From Pyrocephalus nanus (lineage: Eukaryota; Chordata; Aves; Passeriformes; Tyrannidae): a stretch of DNA of 64,000 bases. Where the stretch lies: positions 4,431,501 through 4,495,500 of the forward strand of contig CM076277.1 of the NCBI GenBank assembly GCA_038380795.1. The letters run 5' to 3'. Positions 23,501-35,655 of this stretch are shown here, piece after piece (the first letter of the stretch is position 1; every line of letters starts with the position of its first letter). The notes under the pieces are model-generated. The model did no database searches and was not told the origin of the DNA. It saw only the letters and a program-made list of their open reading frames with translations. Position numbers and translations under genes: made by a program.

Positions 23501-26500
23501 CTAAAAACAGTCAAAACTCTGGCTTCTCGTCAAACAGAAAATAAATAAATAAATAAATAAATAAATAAGAGAGTTAAAAATCCAGCCCTCCAAGCACAGA
23601 ACAAAATATGAATGGGAATGGCAGGTTTCAGACAGAGCCAGATAAACCACTCCAATTTCTCTGTCTTGGGAAATGGGTCAGGAGGGGCAATAGGGCTGGC
23701 GTTCCCATCCATGCACCAGCCACCCTCAAAATGATCCTGCAGCTCTTAACGATGGTAGGAGAACAGGAGGATTTGTGTTTAGAGAATTGTTTCTTTTAAA
23801 ACCCTTTGGGTGCTTTTAAGGGCTCTAATTCATTAACCTTTCCTTGGCTGAGACCAGCTAATGGATATCGAGAAATGCAAAAAGCAATTAGACAAACTCA
23901 TGGGGAAGAAAGTCCATCAACATTATTAAACACAACCCCTCAAGCAAGTGCAGGCAGGGAGAGTGGCTGTGGGCTGGGGAGATGCAGATTGTGTTTTCCC
24001 TGGGTTCTACCCCTTCCCTTGGCTGCTTTTGGAGGGGAGGGTGCTGGAGTAGACAGACCTTTGCTCTAACAGGTAATCACCATCCTCAGATTAATCTCTT
24101 ATTGATGGCAAAACCCAGGGATGGCTGACCTTTTAGAGCCCTCACTCTATACAGAAAATATTCCCATTTTCATATGGCCACAGGACAGCTCCCAGTGGAG
24201 AAGGAAACCTGTTGGAAAAGGTCACTTTTTGGGTGGTTGGTCCAGCTCCTGCAGCAGCTCAGCAAAGCACAACCTGCACGTGGGCATCAGTCAGACAGAA
24301 CCATGACAGACATCTTCCTGCTGGGCCTCTGCCTTTCTTGATGCCAGGGAAATTCATGTCCATAAAGACACATTGGATCAGTGGTGTGACCTTGAAGCCC
24401 TAGAACGATGTAGGTAATAGAGACAGCACTGATCCTGTCTGAATGAGCTCTCTCTAATGCACAGCACCTCTCCAAGGGGACCCTCTAAATAGCAGTTCAT
24501 TCATGGAAACGGGAACAAATGATCAGTGAAGAGAGTGCACATGAGCCCTCAGCCCTGACCCAAGGAATGAGACAGCACCAGGTTTGTATAAATCCTCTGG
24601 TTTTGCAGGAAAAATGAAACCACCTGCAAATGCACAGCCTGATGTGCCTGGGACCTGGGGCATGCAAAGAAGGGGGAGTGAAAATTAGGGGAATTTGTAA
24701 GGTCCTTTATGAGCCTTTTCTGAAGCTCATTCATGTGATGGTCTCCAGGGAGACCAAGTTATTATTAAACCAGAGTGTGGCCTCCTCCCTCCAGGATGCC
24801 CATGCTGGTTTCAGCTGATTTAGCAGCGCTGCACAGAGCCAGGCTCTGGATACCACCACACATCCCCCAGGGAACCTGAGTCCAGAGTTCCTCCAGCTCC
24901 CAGAAGGGACAAACAGGGAGAAGTAACAGGAGGCACAAGCTAGAAGGAGGAACAGCTGTGAGAAATGTTTAACAAATAACCTGTGTCTGCAGAGGGTTGT
25001 GTTTCCCAGATTTAATGTGCCTTGTACCCAGACGATTGCTGGGAGCTCCTCTGTCAGGCAGTGCAGTGAGGGCATCAACGTGGCCATCACAAATTGGGAG
25101 CCACAGAAGCTCCATCCTTAACCAGTAAGAGACAGAGAGAACACTGAAGGTTTCTGGGCTGGCACTTATCCAATTTTTCAACTCACACAGTGGGGACAGA
25201 TATCTGCCAGCCAGACCTACCTGATCCAGCCTCCCTGAGGAGAGACTGGCTGGATCCTTCCTGGGACTTCCTTCATTCCACATTTCTATACTTGCCAATT
25301 CATTGATATTTCCCAGTAGTTTTCAGCTGGCAATAGCAGATATTCAGCTGTCTCACCCAGACCTTCACCCAGGAGGTGAACAGAACATCAGGCACTCGTG
25401 GGTGTGGGTAGGAAACTACAACTCTAGCTGTCCCTGAAGGCTAATTTGGGGGGTTGCTAAAAGTTGGTCAAGAGATGTGGTTTTCCACCAGAGACTTTCT
25501 TGGGAGACCACAGTTATTAATCACCAGCTGGGAAAGAGTTGGCCAAGTCCTTCAGGTGAGCTACATCCCTGCAATGCCTTAGGGAGATCTGTACCAGGGA
25601 GGCTGATGCCACTGAGGCTGAGGCTGCAGGAGGTTTCTTCTGATTGTGTGTGAAAGGGCTGGAACTGGAGAAGTACAGGAGATCTGTGGGATCATGGAGG
25701 AAAGGCTGTAAGGAAGGAGTTGCCCTTGACATCACACAGATGCAGGATGGTGGGCACTGGTGGAGTGGTGGGACTGGGGGGAGATGCAGTGGATGCTTCA
25801 TGGAGTACAGGGCAGGAGCGTCTCTCCCCAGGAGCAACAGCTGGACAGAGGCTTTCATCCAAAAGCTCTGTCCCACCTGCTTGGATCTGCTGGAGCACAA
25901 GGAGGGAAATGTCCACCTTCTCCTCCTGGCTGCTGCCACTGCCTGGGCAGGGGTTGTATGGATGAAGCAGAGGAGAAGGAGGGCTAATTTCAGCCTAAAA
26001 ACAAGTTAGAGAGCACTGGAATGGCATTTTCTGGAAATGCTCTGGTTATTATTTAGCAAACACAGAAGAAATGAAATCAAGAAAACCAAAAGCTCCACTT
26101 AAAACAGGCTCTGATGTTGAAAAGAAATTTTCTGAGTGGTAGCAAAAGGCACTGCAGGAAGGGGCACATGGCAGTGTCAGCCTCTGCTGCCCCTTCCCCT
26201 CCTCAGTATTCCTGCTTTCACCCCTGCCTGGCTGCTGCAAAGGGCTCCAGCTCTGCTCAAAGCTCACTGTCAAAGTGCTTCTCGTGGTGGCTCAGCTCTG
26301 CTGCATCTTCAGTGTTGTTTTTCCCTCTTCCTTCCCCATTCCTCGCTTTGCCTCTCCCCATTTCACATCATTCTTTCATATAATTCTTCATATAATTCTC
26401 CCCCCTATTTTCTAAAAAATGCATGAGCCCAATTTCCCTCAGATGCCCTCTTTGTATCGCTCCAACAACTCCTATTAGGCATTCAGCATCATGTGTGGCT

Positions 26501-26825
26501 CAGGTTTGCTCCAGAGCTGACCTCCCTCGGTGTTCCCAGCAGCTGCTCTGTCTAGATATACCTGCTTCCAAGGCGAGACACTTCCTGGGTGGGCTGCTCT
26601 TCTGTCTGTTGTGGTGTTGGGGTTTTTTATCACAGTTTATGAAACATCTGCTGTTTATAAATTATTTCTTTTGAATGTCATAATTTTTTTCGGTTGTGTG
26701 AGCCAACAAGCCCCTCTGAGCAGCAGAACGGAGCTGCCAGCACTTGGAATTGGCTGTTACTGCAGAGGGACAAGGTGTGCAGATCCCTGTCCCCAAGCAC
26801 ACGTGTGCAGGCACATGTAGAGGGT
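23501..26825. other. unique sequence, no gene seen
   Basis: Apart from the (AAAT)n tract at 23537, nothing is recognisable. The 140-codon minus-strand frame at 25517-25939 and the 121-codon plus-strand frame over the same DNA cannot both be real, and neither shows a domain. Confidence 0.5.
23537..23568. repeat. (AAAT)n microsatellite
   Basis: About eight uninterrupted AAAT units are present, which makes it a likely polymorphic marker. Confidence 0.95.
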
Positions 26826-27011
26826 TGTGAGGCTCTGGCATGGATTGCCCAGAGAAGCTGTGGCTGCCCAAACCCTGGAAATGTTCAAGGCCAGGTTGGA
26901 CAGGGCTTGGAGCAACCCAGGCTAGTGGTGGCATCCCTGCCTATCGCAGGGGGGTGCAAAGAGAAGAGTCCTTTCCAACCTTTCCAACCCAAACAATTCC
27001 ATGATTCTGTG
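26826..27011 (+). mobile_element. CR1 LINE, 3' end fragment
   Basis: It starts with 'gaggctctggcatggattgc' and 'ccagagaagctgtggctgcc', continues 'aggccaggttggacagggct', and ends 'aattccatgattctgtg'. Just before the tail the motif 'cctttccaac' is duplicated in tandem. It is an inactive 5'-truncated copy. Confidence 0.93.
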
Positions 27012-30000
27012 TACACACACAGCCCTTAGCTATGCCGTGGAGAACTTTTCAGATTTACCTCCAAGCCACAAGAAGCCCCAGAGGCAACCATCATGTGGGC
27101 ACAAACTCCAGCCTTCTCCAACCCTGACACCCAAGTCCACCCTGGCCCCACACACAGTGAGCCAACGTGCAAACACACACATGCATTTTGGGAATTCATC
27201 AAAATACAGCTAAAACCTGATCAGACAGACTTGTCCCAGAATAATGACCCCCAAAGCAGATCCTCAAAAGCTTCTGACACAAAACCCGCCCGTGCCCAGC
27301 CTGGCACAACTCTACCGTGCAAGGCTGCAAATGCTGATGGACTGTGGAGGAGCAATGCCTGGTACTGAAATCCTGCTTATAAAAAGTTAGGAAAGCTCAG
27401 GAAAATTGCAAGGAAAAGAACCAAACCAAGTAACTGATGCATTTGAACATCAAAGTGCTCTCAGCCAGCTCTACCCCATTATTTATGGTTTACTCATGGG
27501 TTTAATTTTTCTGCTTTGTTTTTTGTTCATTTGTTGTTATTTCCTTGAGAGAACATGAGAACCCTCTGGGGGATCAGAAGATTTTCTTGTTCTGCTTAGT
27601 GAAAATTCTCAAATGATTGTAAAAACAAGGAGAAATCAATAGAGGATTATTATCTGCAGGGATTCAGCTGCTTTCTGCCTGAGTGATGGCAGAGCTTTGC
27701 CAGACTGTCCCCCTGACATTGGCTCCCTCTCTAGTACCAAGGTGGAGAGAAAAGAGCACACACTCTTTTTTCATCCAGAAAGGCATATTTGAGCTCACTT
27801 TTAACTCTGGACATAACCAGGGGTATTTCAGCCCCCACACAAAATTTAGGCCAGCTCCCTGTACATCACTGCTGGTGAAAGATGTAAAAGCCAGGTGGAG
27901 CTTACACCAGCTGGTATGAGCTACCAGGAGCTAACTGGTTGGAGCTTACACCAGCTAGTAAGACCAGGGCATGAGAGCCCTGCAGAGGACTCAGCAATTT
28001 ATCTCCTTCTTTATAAGATTAAAGTCCCCCTGCAAAGGCAGCTGGAATAGGGGAAGGAGAATCCACCCCTGCACTTCCAAAAATATCCATTCACATCACA
28101 AAAGGCTGCTCTGGGCGTGATTTTGGTTCCACGGAGGCAGGAGCAGATCCTGCACATACAGGGAGATTCTTTAGGGGCAAGGACAAGTTCAATGAGTTAA
28201 ATACCCATTGATAGAGAAAATCACACTTATCCCCTAACCCTAAAACTCCTGCCAAGGTGTTCAAGTCCAGCAGCTTCTCCAGAGTCACATTCCTTCCGTG
28301 GTGTGATATTGTCTCAGAAGCCAGTCAGGCAAGGTGAACAGGAGCACAAAAATGGATTAGAGGCCTTTCATGAAGGTGGGGGGAGGTGACCCATCCTAAG
28401 TGCCAAACCTCCTGGTTCTCGCTCTCAGGGAGGTTGAGGAGAGTTTTGGCTCAGGAAGGACTTTTCAGGAATGAAATGAAGGAGGAAAAAAAATCCACTG
28501 GAAAATAAATTTCTTGAATGTCTTCAAATAAAAGAGACTAAAGATATTTTACAAATAAAGAAACCAATAAGGAGAGGGAGGAAAGGCAATATAACAAATA
28601 ATTAGACAATTAGGTTAATCCTCAGGAAATCAGCTAATTCCCAGGTAGACAGCAGCCAGAGTCTGATTAATTGTTATGCCCCAGGAGGTACCATGCAAGG
28701 GACAAGACCTGCTTTGGAACTTCAGGAAATGAGCAGGGAAAAGTACATTGTGGGGGCTTCTTCTCTCTTCTCCCTCCTGAGACTGGGTCCTGCCAGGGCT
28801 CAGCCCTCCCTCAGCACAGGGATGATGCTGCAGGAGGTCACTGTTCCAGAGACAACAGGAACAGGAACTTGGCTGATATTAATATTCCATGCAGGAGGGG
28901 TGAGCTGAGCTTTGGCTGAGTGCAGTGGAAGCTTTAGGGGCAGAAAGCAGGGATGAGGCAGCCCTTCCCATGGACCAACAGCCAGGAGAAACAGCAGGAG
29001 CACCATCATGCCTACAGGCATTATTTTTATCTCCTCCAGATTAAGATGAAATATTATAATCATATTTATCTTGCTTCAATGGAGATATATTAGGGACGTA
29101 ATAAAAGTGGAGTCTGACATTCAGATATGAATTCACCACATCAGATCTGTGTTGCGTTGTTCTTTATCAGCTGCTTGTATGACTTGACTAAGTAACATTA
29201 TTTTAGTCTTTTACCCTGAACATCCTGTCTGGGATGGATTCTCTGAGCTCTGGTGATTTCTCTCAGCTAATTTCTGAGGGTCAACTCGGGCACACAAGGA
29301 ACAGACTGCCCAGGTCACTGGGAGTTCTGGCAGCCAGGTCTTTTTCTTAATTAGCCAGGTCATGAAGGTACTGATTAAGGTCCCAGCCACCCAGTTAGTT
29401 GTCTTGGATGAAAGAAGACATGGCCAAGCATCTAGAACAATTCCTGCTGGAGCAGACAGAACTGCTCTTTTCCCAAGTGGAGGCACATGAGGAAACAGCA
29501 AAATGTATAATATGAGCACCAGGGTGAAGTTTTCTGTCCCTTCAGGGAACCAACAGCTGCCAGTTGATGTGGCTCCCCATCAAATCCCTCATTAACACAC
29601 CAGGTCTGGGCACTGCTCTCACTCCTGCTCATACTGGAGCTGTACCAGCCTCTGGTCCTGCTCCAGCGAGACCATCTGACTCTGCACACCTGGATAACAA
29701 AGTTTAACCTTTTTTTAACTTACCCCTTGCTACTCTTCTCAGCAGATGAAGTTGCCTGTAAGCAAATTAAAGTTCCTGACAGTGATTCTGCTTTGCTGTA
29801 GCTCTCAGCATGCTCAGGTCAGAGGAGGAGCTCTGAACCAAAGCCCAGAATCCATGGTGATGGTTTGTTGGGACAGTGATGTCTGATGCCACCACGATGT
29901 CCCCATGTCAGAAGACACAGCCAAAAGCTTGGCCAAGGCTGGTCCTGCAGCTGCAGCAGACAAACCCCAGCATGGCAAGAGGAGTTCATTGCAGACCCAT

Positions 30001-31959
30001 CCCCTACAGGAGCTGCCAACACTTCAGCTCCTCGCTGATGCACAGGAGAAAGGGATAACGTTTCTTTGCCTGATTGTGAGGCTGAGGATTAATTAACTCT
30101 GATATAAACTACCAAAACAAATGTAAATCGGCATTTGGAAGAGAGGAAGGGATAAGGCCAAAGACAGATTTTCTCAGTGCACCTGCTTTGGGTGCCTGGC
30201 CACGGGCACAAGCACCCCAGAGTGAGCTCTTGTGTTCAGTACAGCGGTTTGAGAGGTAACAAACACATCTCTGCCAGCACACAGCTTCCTACATATTTGA
30301 TGGTGATGTTGTAACGTTGCTTATTCTCCATTTTTTCCCCTTCTCTCCCATTTGAAGAGTTTTGCCTTGCACAGCTGCAAGAAGAAACTTTGGAAATTTT
30401 TGTTTTGGAAATCTCCAGACATTGTGCGTCGAGAGGCGCAATGGAAACGTGTTTGAGCTGACACCCTGCAAAGCAACCACCCCCTCATTATGTCAGTGGG
30501 GTGGTTCTTGGTGTATTTACACCCATTTGCATAATGCTGAGCATGGGGTAGTGGTGGTGTCACCCCACAAATGCAGCAGCAGCCAGCTGGAAGCCCCCAG
30601 ATCCAGGCAGCACACTGTGGATGTTTTGGGAGCTGCATGAGCAAGGCTGCTCTGGATCAGCGAGTGGGAGGCCAAAATGCTCCCTGTGCCACCACTACAG
30701 GGTCATGCATCTGTGAAAACCACTATGGGGGCTGCTGATGGGGGAGGAGCTGATGCAGGGCGGGTGTTCACAGGCTCAGGCAGCTTTGGGAAGGAGCTGG
30801 GATGGAAGGATACTTGGCTGGGAGAAGGAGCTGGGATTTTGACATGGTTGCTGGTGGAACTTTCACTGTAGGCAGCTCTTCCACTTTGCATTCAAGTCCA
30901 GGAATAGTCTTTGCTGAGCTTTTCTGCCTCAAATCAAACTACATTCAGGACATGAACGAGGCATTTCCCATCCCTTCAGCTGGATCCAGGGACCCCCAAA
31001 CTCACCTGTGTGTGGTCTCAGCTTGACAAGAGCCAACATCAGCTTGTTCTTCAGATATGCAAAGACACTGCCATGTGCTCTCCAGCAGCATCAACTGTAC
31101 TACTTGGGGGCATTATAGCTAACAGTTTGATTAAGAATTTATACATGCTTTACCTTGTTTCTATTGCTGCTGGCAGCAGCAGCCCTCAGCTGAAAGCTGA
31201 AGCCTCATAGCAGAGAGAATTCAGGTTTTTGTTAAAGGTAAACTCTCTTTTGTTGGAAATTCCTTCAGGACAAAGTTTCTGGATTGCCTTTCCAAGGGGA
31301 AGTGAGGCCCATGGCTATGAGAACACCTTGGTGTCTCACACTGGTGTGGGGACAGAACAGCCTCTCACAGGACATTTGCTTTAGTGTTCCAGGTGAGCAG
31401 CAGAGGTGAGATGTCCCAGGGTTATTTGGGATCCCAGAGACCAAAGCCTCCCCGTGTTCCTCCCCAGACAAGAGAAAACCTGACCTAACCTGTGCCTGGA
31501 TGCAGCAAAGATTCAACTGAAGAGTCAAGAAGCCAAACAGGAAGTTTGACAGTGTACTTTGTCTTGCCAAAATGAAAAATATAAACAACAAACACAAAAA
31601 AACCACCACCAACAAACCCAGATACATAGAAAAGAAAATTCAGTAATTTTTTTTTTCTAATGAACGCCTGTGGGCTTGCTCTTTTTTGGTACTTTGGGCA
31701 TTAACATATAAATTGCTCTGTAATGGCTCTGCCCTCCTTCTCTTCAGTGTGTTGTTAATGAGCTGTAGGAAAGGTCAGGGGGCTGAGCTGAGGCTGCCGC
31801 GGTGAGGGGGTGCTGTGATCCCTTCCTCCTTTCCCTACCACACTCCCTGCTGGCCTCCCAGGCTACCAGGCACCCAAAAAAACAAGCAGTCACCTCAAAG
31901 ATGCAAGAGGAGTGCTGTCCCAGTAGCGATAAATTTTGCATCCCATTCCCAGTTAAAAT
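27012..31959. other. unique sequence, no gene seen
   Basis: Nearly 5 kb has no recognisable gene or mobile element. A 44-base partial duplication lies at 27897-27965. AT-rich, repeat-free stretches lie at about 28490-28640 and 29040-29210. A perfect minus-strand donor-like ACAG|GTGAGT occurs near 31005, but no acceptor with a pyrimidine tract is seen upstream of it. Confidence 0.5.
27897..27965. repeat. partial 44-base tandem duplication
   Basis: 'ggagcttacaccagctggta' at 27897 recurs with one change at 27941. The unit is 44 bases and about one and a half copies remain. Confidence 0.75.
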
Positions 31960-32070
31960 TGTTCCTCCTTTTCTCCAGGCTGAGTCCCCCCAATTCCCTC
32001 AGCCTCTCCTTATGTGACTTGTTCTTTAGAACCTTTCCCAGCTCCATGGCTCTTCTCTGGACAAAAATCT
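31960..32070 (-). mobile_element. CR1 LINE, internal 3' ORF-region fragment
   Basis: In reverse orientation this matches a more 5' part of CR1 than the other copies. It shows 'ccttttctccaggctgag', 'ttccctcagcctctccttat' and 'ggctcttctctggac'. This stretch is just upstream of the 3' untranslated part in full elements. It is short, diverged and without the terminal tail, so it is a broken fragment. A T13-like run follows it at about 32079. Confidence 0.75.
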
Positions 32071-33803
32071 AATTATCTTTTTTTTTTTTTTAATCTTTTA
32101 CCCAACAACTCCATGAAACGAGTCAACCAGGAGGTTGGTTGAAAAGCCTGAAAAAAAATTATTTGCTGCAGTATTTAAACCAAGTGGCACCAAGATGTAT
32201 CTCAGAGAGGTGGGTGCTTCATGCAGTGCTCATGGAGCACTTTGGTCACCCAGCTACGGGTAATGATGAGTTTAGAAAAATAGAACAAGCATGTAGCAAA
32301 AATGAGATAACTTTAGAGAGATACCTGCTCCTTCTTCCTTGCAAATAAACTGGAGGTGTCAGAAGAAGAAGTTCCTCCAGACTTGCCAAGGATCTGAAGG
32401 CACCAGGAAGGAACAAAGGGACTGTGGAGGTCCCAGGATCCACCTCGGGGTGCAGAGCTGTGGCTCTGGGGTTGCCCTGGTCCCTCCAGGACTGCTCAGG
32501 CACCGAGCTGAGCACCCTCAAAAGCAATTTCTGTCAGGATTGTCTGTAAAGAGCAAATCACTATTGTGTCAAGCAAAAAAAAATTACATAAATTACCACT
32601 AATTTAGTATAATTTAGAGGACAACCTTGTCCAAGGAGACAATTAAATATTTCTCAGAACAAAAAGGGAGGTAAACAGCCTGAACAATAGATTTCTAAAG
32701 CCAGAGAGAGTGTGAAATCCCTCTTTTTATTAGTAGTATCACAGTGCTGCAATTAAAATTGTTGCCTGAAGGAAGGAAAGGGAAATTTTAACCCAGCCTG
32801 TCGGATGATCCCACTGCAGTGCTGGCAGGGCACGGTTCCACTGCAAATCCAGACCCTCAAAAAGGCATTGAGGGACACAGTGATGGTTATTTCTGTGGTG
32901 ACCACAGCTACAGAGAACCCCAGGAGAAGCAGCCTCTGATGGCCATGGACACCTCAGCCCTTCCCAACAGGCATTCAGGGCCAGCTATGGGCCATGAGTA
33001 GGAAGCAGAGCACAAGCACCCGAGGCAAAGGGGTGCTCTGGGGACTGCAGATGTGCTTCTCACAGGCTGGTGAGAGAAGGTCACACCCCACCCATCACCA
33101 GTCTCTGGAGCCCTCCCATCTCAGCTGATTGGCAGAAAGCTCCTTCAGAGGATCAGGGCTTCTCCCTGCCTGGCCTTCCCTGTCATCCTCACAGGAAGCA
33201 AACCCTCTTTGCTCCAACTGATGGACATAATTCACTGCAATTAGTATTTCAGCAGCAGGTAGTTAACCCTCAGGGCAGAGCTGGTTGTCTCTATTTGGCT
33301 TGCTCTGCCTGGACATGAATTTAGAGCAAGTTCTTCAGATTCCTGTTTTCTTGCTGACCCACCAGAGCAGACAGCTCCTCCATGCAAAGGAAGTTCACTG
33401 CTCAGGGCAGCAACACGCTCCCTCAATCCCCCGTGGGTGCAGAACCCATCCCAAAAGAACCCCTGAGCCACAACAAGAGCCTGCTCCAGTAACAAGGCTG
33501 AGGTCCTTTTCCTGCTGGAGTGAACCAATACAGGACATAAATGCACACACTAATGTAAAATGACCCCAAAATGACCCCAGAACCCAGGCTGATATTTAGA
33601 CAAAAAGTGATTTGTTTGTCCTTTACGTTCCAATTAATCTGCATTTATTGTAATTGGCAGTCGTGACAAGAGCATTTACAGGCAGCAGCTGGGAAGGTGT
33701 AATTATGTTACTGTCACAGACACTCACACAGCCAAAGGGGGTTCTGCTCACAAGCAAAAAGGGTAGAAAAAACCAAAACCACAGAAAAAGGGGCACCCAT
33801 GAA
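32071..33803. other. unique sequence, no gene seen
   Basis: Nothing is recognised beyond a poly(T) stretch at about 32079-32091 and a short duplication 'aaaatgacccc' twice near 33557-33580. The 120-codon or shorter frames have no motif content. Confidence 0.5.
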
Positions 33804-33990
33804 GGCATGGAACTGGTTGCCCAGAGAGGCTGTGGACTCCTTATCCCTGGCAGAGTCCAAAACCAGGCTGGATGGGGCCCTGAGCAACCTGGTGTAGTGG
33901 AAGGTGTCCCTGCCCATGTCCCTGGCAGGGGAGTGGAATGACATGGTCTTCAAGATCCCTTCCAATCCAAACCCTTCTGTGATCCTATGA
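33804..33990 (+). mobile_element. CR1 LINE, 3' end fragment
   Basis: It reads 'aactggttgcccagagaggc', 'ggctggatggggccctgagc', 'ggtgtagtggaaggtgtccc', and ends 'cttctgtgatcctatga'. Near the 3' end there is a small insertion where 'ctgcccatgtccctggcag' replaces the usual 'ctgcccatggcag'. It is tail to tail with the minus-strand copy at 34194-34468. Confidence 0.93.
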
Positions 33991-34193
33991 CTTCTCATCA
34001 TCTGGACCAGACCCAGACCAGCACAGAGGGCTTTGCTCATGGCACAGACAGTGTACCCAGTGCTGGAAAGGGGCTGAGGGCAGGGCAGCTGACAGGGCAG
34101 TGCCACCCACAACACTCTGCAGGGGAGCTGGGAATGTGGCAGAGAAACTCCCAGGGGTTATGAAAGGCAGAGGTTTCCCTGGAAATAGTAAAT
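33991..34193. other. unique spacer between tail-to-tail CR1 copies
   Basis: About 200 bases of unique sequence would form the loop if the two flanking CR1 copies paired as an RNA hairpin. Confidence 0.6.
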
Positions 34194-34468
34194 CTCATAG
34201 AACTGTAGAATGGCCTGGGTTGGAAGGCACCTTAAAAACCATCTCATTCCACAACCCTGCCATGGGCAGGGACACCTTCCACTAGCCCAGGTTGCTCCAA
34301 GCCCTGTCCAACCTGGCCTTGGACACTTCCAGGGATGGGGCAGCCACAGCTTCTCTGGGCAACTTGTTCCAGTTGTTCAACACCCTCACAGTAAAGAATT
34401 CCTTTCTAATATCCAATCTAAACCTACTCTCTGTCAGTTTGAAGCTATTGTTCTTTGTTCTAATATCT
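34194..34468 (-). mobile_element. CR1 LINE, 3' end fragment
   Basis: This is the reverse complement of the CR1 3' end. It starts with 'tcatagaactgtagaatggc', then 'ccatgggcagggacaccttc' and 'cttccagggatggggcagcc'. It extends 5' through 'aatatccaatctaaacctac' to about 34468. It is one of the longest copies in the window and is non-functional. Confidence 0.94.
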
Positions 34469-35519
34469 TGGGGGTTTCTGACTTGTACCTCTGTGCTGTG
34501 GCTCTGTGCTGCTGGCTAGAGACCCTCTCACTCTCCAACACCAACCACATCAGCCATGGTCCTCCCCACCATGTGAACATCGTTCTTGTGGCAAAGCAAA
34601 ACTACCTGCAGGGAACATCAGCTCACAGACACTGCTCCTGCCACCATCACACACTCCTCCCTCCAGGGCTGTGCTGAGGGTTTTTTTTCCAGTTATTTGC
34701 CTGGAAAACTAATCTTCAAGCTTTCTAAGACCTTCTGTGCTGAGTGGATCCCTGTCAGCATGCAAGCACGCTACAGCCTTTCAGTGGGCTGCTCTTCATC
34801 AGTGGAGTCCTCACTCTGAGTACAAGGTAAAGTGTGTGTTGACTTTAAACTTCAGGGAAGGCACTTTGAGCCAACACCTTGGGTTTTGCAGCTGGGTTGG
34901 TCTAGGAGGGTGCACAGACCCCATGTGGCAGCTCGTGGAGCTGCTGTTCCCCAAACCACCTTCAATCGTGTTCTCACCTCCCATATTCTAACAAAAGCTT
35001 GGTTTTCACTTCCCCTCTCAGAAAATAAATGGACAACCTTTACCAGCACATCTCTGCCCTAGAAAAATTTTGCCTGTGAATAATAATTTATTTTCAGATT
35101 GTTTTGAGCAATATCACAACAGGCCTCGACAGCTGTCTGAAGTCCTCTCTGTCTTGGGTATATTATCAAAACATCTGATAGCCAGCCTGGCCAGGATGCT
35201 TAAAATTGAAATAAAAAAAACAAAAAGCCCAGGTTAACCATCAGTAAAATAATGACCACACTGGACCAAAAATAACCCCCCACTTATCCAAATAAAGAGA
35301 AGCAAGAGCCAGAACACAAATGGGGGGGGGAGTTACCTGCATGAATTTCCTCAGCCCCAGCATTATAAGGCAGAGGCAGCCCTGAGCTTGAGGCTGGCAC
35401 AGGGCTGCACCAAATATTGGGGAGTCAGAGGTGGTGCCCCCCCTCCCAGCCTCACCCCCTCCCCAGCTCAGGCACCCTCATGTCACCATCACACAGGAGC
35501 CGACTCCTGAAGTGTAATT
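34469..35519. other. unique sequence, no gene seen
   Basis: No gene or repeat is recognised. A G8 run lies at about 35322-35329. Confidence 0.5.
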
Positions 35520-35655
35520 TGTTATTCTGCTACGGTCATTCTCTATATTAATTTTATGCGGCATCAAAAGCCCTTTCATATGTTAAACTCTAATTCATAT
35601 GCTAATACCCAATTTATGGCAAGTTAATTATTTTTTGTCCAATTTATTTCTCTGT
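35520..35655. promoter_or_regulatory. AT-rich segment with homeodomain and POU-like sites
   Basis: About 130 bases of AT-rich, non-repetitive DNA sit between GC-balanced flanks. They hold clustered motifs of the type bound by developmental regulators. These include ATTAATTTTATG, an octamer-like ATGCTAAT, a CDX/HOX-like AATTTATGG, and TTAATTA. There is no open frame. Such packing is typical of conserved enhancers, but conservation cannot be shown from one sequence. Confidence 0.28.

Noticed and set aside
23501..23530. Target-site duplication for the 23010-23500 block (GCATCAG)
   Set aside because: The matching heptamer lies inside the block, not at a plausible LTR end.
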